DNA of 44,850 nucleotides from UBA6168 sp964573725 (GTDB lineage Bacteria > Bacteroidota > Bacteroidia > Chitinophagales > Saprospiraceae): contig CAZNLJ010000038.1 in the NCBI GenBank assembly GCA_964573725.1, positions 1-44,850 on the forward strand. The letters are read 5' to 3'. This document shows positions 37,601 through 44,850 of this stretch, one piece after another; within the stretch, counting starts at the first letter, position 1, and every line of letters begins with the position of its first letter. Both the position numbers and the translations under genes were made by a program. The notes under the pieces were generated by a model. It was not told the DNA's origin. It worked only from the letters and a program-made list of their open reading frames with translations, and made no database searches.

Positions 37601-40600
37601 CCCATGAAAAAACGAGAACGGGGCAGATTTTTTTAAAGACCCGAGAGGGTCATCCATTAGAATAGGGATTAAGACTGCAATTACTGCAACTACTGCAATT
37701 GCGGCAACCAACCCGAGAGGGTCATCCATTAGAATAGGGATTAAGACCGCAATTGTCGCAAGAAAAACAATTGCTGCAATTCACCCGAGAGGGTCATCCA
37801 TTAGAATAGGGATTAAGACGTGCCAGTGAAGCATGTAGTCTGTCCAGTCACTGACTAACCCGAGAGGGTCATCCATTAGAATAGGGATTAAGACTGAGTA
37901 ATTTTTTTTACTCCAATAATTGGAGTTAATTACCCGAGAGGGTCATCCATTAGAATAGGGATTAAGACCAAAATCTGTCCAATGGCTGACAACCGAGAAC
38001 TTACCCGAGAGGGTCATCCATTAGAATAGGGATTAAGACCCAGTCGGACTGAACTAGGTGCGGCAGACTGTAAAAACCCGAGAGGGTCATCCATTAGAAT
38101 AGGGATTAAGACGGGCTATCGCCCATGGGAAATACTTCAACTGATACACCCGAGAGGGTCATCCATTAGAATAGGGATTAAGACAACTTGAATATGAGCC
38201 TCTAACCAAGATATTTCCCTACCCGAGAGGGTCATCCATTAGAATAGGGATTAAGACTGATACAGCTTTCAGCAGCTGCGATTGCCTGTTCTTTACCCGA
38301 GAGGGTCATCCATTAGAATAGGGATTAAGACGGGCGGACCGGGCGTCTCCCCGGCCAGGCGGACTTTCACCCGAGAGGGTCATCCATTAGAATAGGGATT
38401 AAGACGAGTCAATTACCCAAAAGCCATCATTTTCTTTAATCACCCGAGAGGGTCATCCATTAGAATAGGGATTAAGACAATTCCAGTCCGACAACCAGTC
38501 GGACTTTACCAAATACCCGAGAGGGTCATCCATTAGAATAGGGATTAAGACACCCATATTCTGGGTTGTTAGAGGAAGGAATGACTGACCCGAGAGGGTC
38601 ATCCATTAGAATAGGGATTAAGACCACACCCGAAGGTGTTGAGCAAAATGCTTTTCTGCGACCCGAGAGGGTCATCCATTAGAATAGGGATTAAGACAGC
38701 TTGTCATACAATGCCCCGTAGTTTGTAAGAAATACCCGAGAGGGTCATCCATTAGAATAGGGATTAAGACAGCCTTTACGGCTTCCCACAAATCTTTAAT
38801 GTCACACACCCGAGAGGGTCATCCATTAGAATAGGGATTAAGACAGTATCTGGGTGCGTCAAAAAGACGACCCAAATCCACCCGAGAGGGTCATCCATTA
38901 GAATAGGGATTAAGACAATCAGGGGGATGTTATCCCCCCTTGGTTCTATATTAACCCGAGAGGGTCATCCATTAGAATAGGGATTAAGACCCGTTTGCCG
39001 GTACTGTGCCGAACACCTCTACGCCGACCCGAGAGGGTCATCCATTAGAATAGGGATTAAGACCCCGGTTTTTATTGTTTATTACCTGTTAATTTTTTCA
39101 ACCCGAGAGGGTCATCCATTAGAATAGGGATTAAGACTTTGATACGAATAACGGCCGTCTCCGGATTCAATACCCGAGAGGGTCATCCATTAGAATAGGG
39201 ATTAAGACTAAGAAGGGTCTTTTGTTTAAAGTTTAACCAGGACGACCCGAGAGGGTCATCCATTAGAATAGGGATTAAGACAATTAGGCATCATCTTCAA
39301 TGCAGCCTCCGTAAAGGCACCCGAGAGGGTCATCCATTAGAATAGGGATTAAGACGCGTAGCAAACACATTGTCACGGCCCATATCGAGAACCCGAGAGG
39401 GTCATCCATTAGAATAGGGATTAAGACGTCTCTTTAAGTGGACTAACAACCATTGATTGCTTACCCGAGAGGGTCATCCATTAGAATAGGGATTAAGACT
39501 GGCGCAGGTCATCGGGAAGGTTTTCAAAATTCATACCCGAGAGGGTCATCCATTAGAATAGGGATTAAGACTGGTCCGGAACCAGCAGGTCGTCCCGGTC
39601 GGCATTACCCGAGAGGGTCATCCATTAGAATAGGGATTAAGACTTTAAAAATTTCTATCATATTTATTTTTTTAAAAGAAACCCGAGAGGGTCATCCATT
39701 AGAATAGGGATTAAGACCGTGGAAGGGTTGATTTTAGGCTTATGGCCTTCCCAACACCCGAGAGGGTCATCCATTAGAATAGGGATTAAGACTTTAACCT
39801 CTGCTACATCAGAAGACAGAAATACATCTACCCGAGAGGGTCATCCATTAGAATAGGGATTAAGACGAAATCAATCACAAAGACAGGCTTCTCTGTGAAT
39901 GCACCCGAGAGGGTCATCCATTAGAATAGGGATTAAGACGATTTACGGCGATCCGCCGTAAATCCTCTGTCAAGAACCCGAGAGGGTCATCCATTAGAAT
40001 AGGGATTAAGACCAGACTGTAAAACAGTCTGCCGTTTACAATAATACCCGAGAGGGTCATCCATTAGAATAGGGATTAAGACTAACGAGAGCCTCTCGAG
40101 TATCTGGGTGCGTCACACCCGAGAGGGTCATCCATTAGAATAGGGATTAAGACCCGCTTCGGTCTTTGCTTNNNNNNNNNNNNNNNNNNNNNNNNNNNNN
40201 NNNNNNNNNNNNNNNNNNNNNNNNNNNNNNNNNNNNNNNNNNNNNNNNNNNNNNNNNNNNNNNNNNNNNNNACCCGAGAGGGTCATCCATTAGAATAGGG
40301 ATTAAGACTCCTCCGAGAGGACGGTAACGGGGTGCGGGGTGCAATACCCGAGAGGGTCATCCATTAGAATAGGGATTAAGACGGACAAAATCCGGTCCGT
40401 ACTCCCTTAGATGAGATACCCGAGAGGGTCATCCATTAGAATAGGGATTAAGACCCGCTTCGGTCTTTGCTTCTATGACCTGCACCAACATACCCGAGAG
40501 GGTCATCCATTAGAATAGGGATTAAGACTATAGTTTTTCGCCGGACGTTACCGTCCGGAGAAAACCCGAGAGGGTCATCCATTAGAATAGGGATTAAGAC

Positions 40601-43600
40601 ATGTAGACGTCAAATGCATCAATTTTTTTCATGTGAACCCGAGAGGGTCATCCATTAGAATAGGGATTAAGACAATATTTCCCGTCACCCTCCCGGCCTT
40701 GTCGACCGAGAACCCGAGAGGGTCATCCATTAGAATAGGGATTAAGACGCCGATTCGCCTATTTTAAGGAGTTTGTATCCATGGACCCGAGAGGGTCATC
40801 CATTAGAATAGGGATTAAGACGTTAATAAAAAAAATGCTGCGACCTTATTTCATAGACCCGAGAGGGTCATCCATTAGAATAGGGATTAAGACAGATACA
40901 GGTTTTCCAGCAAACCAAAAACTTTTTAGACCCGAGAGGGTCATCCATTAGAATAGGGATTAAGACCCACCACAATAGATGTTTTTTAAAGTCTTTCGTG
41001 AAAAACCCGAGAGGGTCATCCATTAGAATAGGGATTAAGACTAATATCGGCGTAACTCTTTAAGTCCTGTAACGTCATACCCGAGAGGGTCATCCATTAG
41101 AATAGGGATTAAGACTCTTTAAGTCCTGTAACGTCATTTTATTTCGATTTGCACCCGAGAGGGTCATCCATTAGAATAGGGATTAAGACAGGACGCCGGT
41201 ATCCGTTGCCCCACTGCCGCTGGACCCGAGAGGGTCATCCATTAGAATAGGGATTAAGACACGGTTACCTCCCTGCTCGTGATTTCGTCTACCAACCCGA
41301 GAGGGTCATCCATTAGAATAGGGATTAAGACCCAAGCCCATGAGGATTTTGTAAAGCACACGTCCGCAGTACCCGAGAGGGTCATCCATTAGAATAGGGA
41401 TTAAGACACGGCCCCGTCCCGGTACCATTCCTTCGCGTTGTACACCCGAGAGGGTCATCCATTAGAATAGGGATTAAGACTCTGCGATGGTTTGGTTGAG
41501 GTCTTCGATAAGGTTTTGACCCGAGAGGGTCATCCATTAGAATAGGGATTAAGACAATTCTTGAGGTCACACACCCGAAGGTGTTGACCTTTGACCCGAG
41601 AGGGTCATCCATTAGAATAGGGATTAAGACGCTGCTTCCAGCAGGAAGCGAGCCAAAATTTCGTGTTCGACCCGAGAGGGTCATCCATTAGAATAGGGAT
41701 TAAGACGGCGCAGCAAGCGCCATTACCGCAATTGCGGAAACGACCCGAGAGGGTCATCCATTAGAATAGGGATTAAGACTTATTGTTATGAATGTTGTCA
41801 TTTTAAAAAAAAAGGACCCGAGAGGGTCATCCATTAGAATAGGGATTAAGACAGGTCCCTATTGCGGAGAACATCAATAGTGCCCAAACCCGAGAGGGTC
41901 ATCCATTAGAATAGGGATTAAGACAAAATCGAAGGAATAGTAAGTCATGGCAGGCACAACCCGAGAGGGTCATCCATTAGAATAGGGATTAAGACAAGTC
42001 CCCCGACGGGAACGCCTGTTATTTATTCTTCCACCCGAGAGGGTCATCCATTAGAATAGGGATTAAGACTTCCCGTCTAGTGTGAAATCAATCACAAAGA
42101 CGGGCTACCCGAGAGGGTCATCCATTAGAATAGGGATTAAGACTCCCAGTCCGACAACCAGTCAGACTGGACTAAGTGTGGCACCCGAGAGGGTCATCCA
42201 TTAGAATAGGGATTAAGACATTTACGGCGGATCGCCGTAAATCCTCTTTCAGTAAGGTACCCGAGAGGGTCATCCATTAGAATAGGGATTAAGACAAACA
42301 AATGTTTCGTACATATTTATTTTTTTTTTTATTACCCGAGAGGGTCATCCATTAGAATAGGGATTAAGACCTTCTCGAATGCATCTAAGCATTTCCGGCC
42401 ATAAATGACCCGAGAGGGTCATCCATTAGAATAGGGATTAAGACTTTCATGACATATGATTTTATCCAGTCAAAAAAAATGACCCGAGAGGGTCATCCAT
42501 TAGAATAGGGATTAAGACTATAGAAGACCCTGCCTTCAATCAGTATTAGGGGGACCCGAGAGGGTCATCCATTAGAATAGGGATTAAGACCACTTGTGGG
42601 CCATCCCCTCGTTGTTGATTTCGCCGACCCGAGAGGGTCATCCATTAGAATAGGGATTAAGACCAGAATGAAAGAACACATATTCTGTTCCTTCATCTGC
42701 AAACCCGAGAGGGTCATCCATTAGAATAGGGATTAAGACTCGATGCATGTTTTTGCAGCTTCAATGGCTTGTTCTTACCCGAGAGGGTCATCCATTAGAA
42801 TAGGGATTAAGACATAACCATGCTCTCGCGGGTCTCTGGGTGCGTCAAAAAGACCCGAGAGGGTCATCCATTAGAATAGGGATTAAGACATTCTGTAAAT
42901 GAATTTCATCATCTGTACTCTTTTAACCCGAGAGGGTCATCCATTAGAATAGGGATTAAGACGAAAGGAACGATAAAGCAAAGTACTAGTACGACCGTAC
43001 CCGAGAGGGTCATCCATTAGAATAGGGATTAAGACTTTGTATTACAAATAATTACGCACATAATCTTCTAAACCCGAGAGGGTCATCCATTAGAATAGGG
43101 ATTAAGACTTTTGCCGGCGGCAGCCACTGCCGTCGTGTAGGTTTCCACCCGAGAGGGTCATCCATTAGAATAGGGATTAAGACTTGACCGGAATATCTCC
43201 GGTTACGCGCCCGGTCCTGTCGACACCCGAGAGGGTCATCCATTAGAATAGGGATTAAGACTCTGTCCTTATCAATTATCAGGACTATGTCTAGGGACCC
43301 GAGAGGGTCATCCATTAGAATAGGGATTAAGACCAATTCGTCGATTTTCTTCGCTTCAAAGCGAAGGTAAACCCGAGAGGGTCATCCATTAGAATAGGGA
43401 TTAAGACCGTCGACCTGTTCTTTCGCTTCGATGGCCTGCGCCAAACCCGAGAGGGTCATCCATTAGAATAGGGATTAAGACTCTCGCGGACGAGACTAGC
43501 AGGTAGGCTCTAGGTCTTCCAACCCGAGAGGGTCATCCATTAGAATAGGGATTAAGACCATGTCAACCATTGGGTAACGCATGACCGTCGAACCCACCCG

Positions 43601-44802
43601 AGAGGGTCATCCATTAGAATAGGGATTAAGACGCCACAGCCGCAGTGTAGGTTTCCGTTTGGTCGGCATACCCGAGAGGGTCATCCATTAGAATAGGGAT
43701 TAAGACTCGTCCCGGCCGAAATCGTAACCGGTTCCGGCCGGGACCCGAGAGGGTCATCCATTAGAATAGGGATTAAGACCTTGGATTGTCTCCAGCACCT
43801 GCTTTTTCGTCATGGGACCCGAGAGGGTCATCCATTAGAATAGGGATTAAGACTCTTACCTTTTCCTCTATGTCCGCGAATAATGCCGCACCCGAGAGGG
43901 TCATCCATTAGAATAGGGATTAAGACGTTCTTTGGCTTCGATGACCTGCGCCAATAATTGGACCCGAGAGGGTCATCCATTAGAATAGGGATTAAGACAT
44001 TACCTTTTTTTATCCCATCCTGCGCCGCATGGACCCGAGAGGGTCATCCATTAGAATAGGGATTAAGACAGGTAACCCGGATACTGGTAACCCGGATACT
44101 GGTAAACCCGAGAGGGTCATCCATTAGAATAGGGATTAAGACTTTCTTGATTGACATCGTCTTGTACTTGGATTGTACCCGAGAGGGTCATCCATTAGAA
44201 TAGGGATTAAGACTCGATGCGCCAAAGCTTGTGCGGCTGCGGCTAACAACCCGAGAGGGTCATCCATTAGAATAGGGATTAAGACTTGTACAGCACACGT
44301 CCGCAGTGTGCTTTCGGGAATACCCGAGAGGGTCATCCATTAGAATAGGGATTAAGACTCAAACTTCCAGAACAGAGTCCGGCCCTCACGCCCTACCCGA
44401 GAGGGTCATCCATTAGAATAGGGATTAAGACATATCTCCGGTTACTCTCCCGGTCCTGTCGACCGAGAAACCCGAGAGGGTCATCCATTAGAATAGGGAT
44501 TAAGACTGCTCCTTCGAGCATCATTGGGAGGACCTCGCAAAGACCCGAGAGGGTCATCCATTAGAATAGGGATTAAGACGTCGTTTAAGAAAAAGACAGA
44601 AAAAACAAAAGCCTTGACCCGAGAGGGTCATCCATTAGAATAGGGATTAAGACGATAGCTAATCTTTCCCTTTGCCATTACCTTGTCGCTTACCCGAGAG
44701 GGTCATCCATTAGAATAGGGATTAAGACCCGGTTACCGTTTGCATGGTAACTACGGATTGTCCAAACCCGAGAGGGTCATCCATTAGAATAGGGATTAAG
44801 CC
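31616..44802 (+). CRISPR. type III CRISPR array, about 180 repeats
   Basis: The 37-base repeat begins ACCCGAGAGGGTCATC and ends GGGATTAAGAC; first copy 31616-31652. Copies are identical by eye except the last (44766-44802), whose end reads TTAAGCC instead of TTAAGAC, so this is the old, leader-distal end. Spacers are 31-40 bases, mostly 34-38. Repeat starts 31616 and 31688 give a 72-base period, and about 180 repeats fit the span; the count is an estimate. The repeat's 5' end can fold as ACCC-GAGA-GGGT, a GNRA tetraloop, and ATCC/GGAT can pair further on. Cas6 cutting before ATTAAGAC would leave the 8-base 5' handle usual for type III. crRNAs therefore have the + strand spacer sequence. The array is interrupted by the N gap at 40172-40271. 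Confidence 0.98.
40172..40271. other. assembly gap of 100 N inside the array
   Basis: Exactly 100 Ns, the standard placeholder for a gap of unknown size. The spacer before it is cut off after 18 bases, and a repeat starts directly after the last N. The true number of missing repeats is unknown. Confidence 0.97.
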
Positions 44803-44850
44803 CTAACTCCGCTCAGTTACGTAATGTTTTTGCGCCTACCAATCTATTTG
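44803..44850. other. array-distal flank
   Basis: The last 48 bases after the decayed final repeat contain GTTACGTAAT (44816-44825) and a T-run with TTTTTGCGCC. No gene is visible before the window ends. Confidence 0.6.

Noticed and set aside
31616..44802. Many small open frames in the array with recurring PRGSSIRIGIKT or VLIPILMDDPLG peptides
   Set aside because: These are translations of the 37-base repeat and its complement, not genes.
1..44850. tRNA or rRNA genes
   Set aside because: No cloverleaf or rRNA-like sequence was noticed on either strand by eye.

Overview
The window looks like a piece of a GC-rich Bacteroidota chromosome, possibly Saprospiria-like; the lineage is an inference. 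Support comes from the Bacteroidota-type promoter pattern (TAnnTTTG), genes without clear Shine-Dalgarno sites, a lipoprotein and secreted proteins of Bacteroidota style, a WYL regulator, and a Bacteroidota-type type III CRISPR locus with a Cas1-linked primase. Most genes lie on the + strand.

Layout. Bases 1-14163 are accessory DNA: transposase remnants (IS5-like near 495-941, an IS21-like end near 3259-3306, an IS3-like orfA piece near 12354-12524), two related RecD-like helicases (1050-3104 and the AT-richer 10805-12244), two small hypotheticals, a membrane phospholipase-D-like protein paired with a VWA-like lipoprotein (5196-8075), a WYL regulator (8675-9730, minus) and a secreted HNH nuclease (12798-13349). 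Bases 14164-31198 are a compact CRISPR-Cas locus: cas6, HD-less cas10 with GGDD, a csm3-like RAMP, a csx10-like RAMP, a double cas7, a TIGR04423-like small protein, a TIGR03986 RAMP, two tandem CARF-nuclease genes of Card1/Can2 type, a Csx1/Csm6-type CARF-HEPN protein with an extra C-terminal domain, a TPR/OB-like protein, cas1, a CRISPR-associated primase-polymerase and an N-extended cas2. Bases 31199-31615 are the leader. Bases 31616-44802 are one array of about 180 repeats, interrupted by a 100-N gap.

How it works together (from family knowledge). Cas6 cuts the long array transcript, leaving an 8-nt ATTAAGAC handle. Cas10 and the RAMP proteins form a type III-D-like effector that binds target RNA, cuts it through the Cas7 subunits, and makes cyclic oligoadenylate at the GGDD site. 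Three separate CARF effectors would then respond. Cas1, the primase-polymerase and Cas2 form the adaptation set; no reverse transcriptase is present.

Most striking point. The spacers are not a random sample. Dozens contain strong hairpins or perfect palindromes. At least a dozen, read as the complement of the crRNA, span a start codon preceded by an A-rich leader. Several groups of spacers come from the same site in diverged versions of one gene, and every one with a readable frame is antisense to the coding strand. This resembles acquisition biased to transcript ends or structured RNA, as reported for RT-Cas1 systems, but here the adaptation cassette has a primase-polymerase in place of an RT. 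Selection after acquisition is the main alternative.
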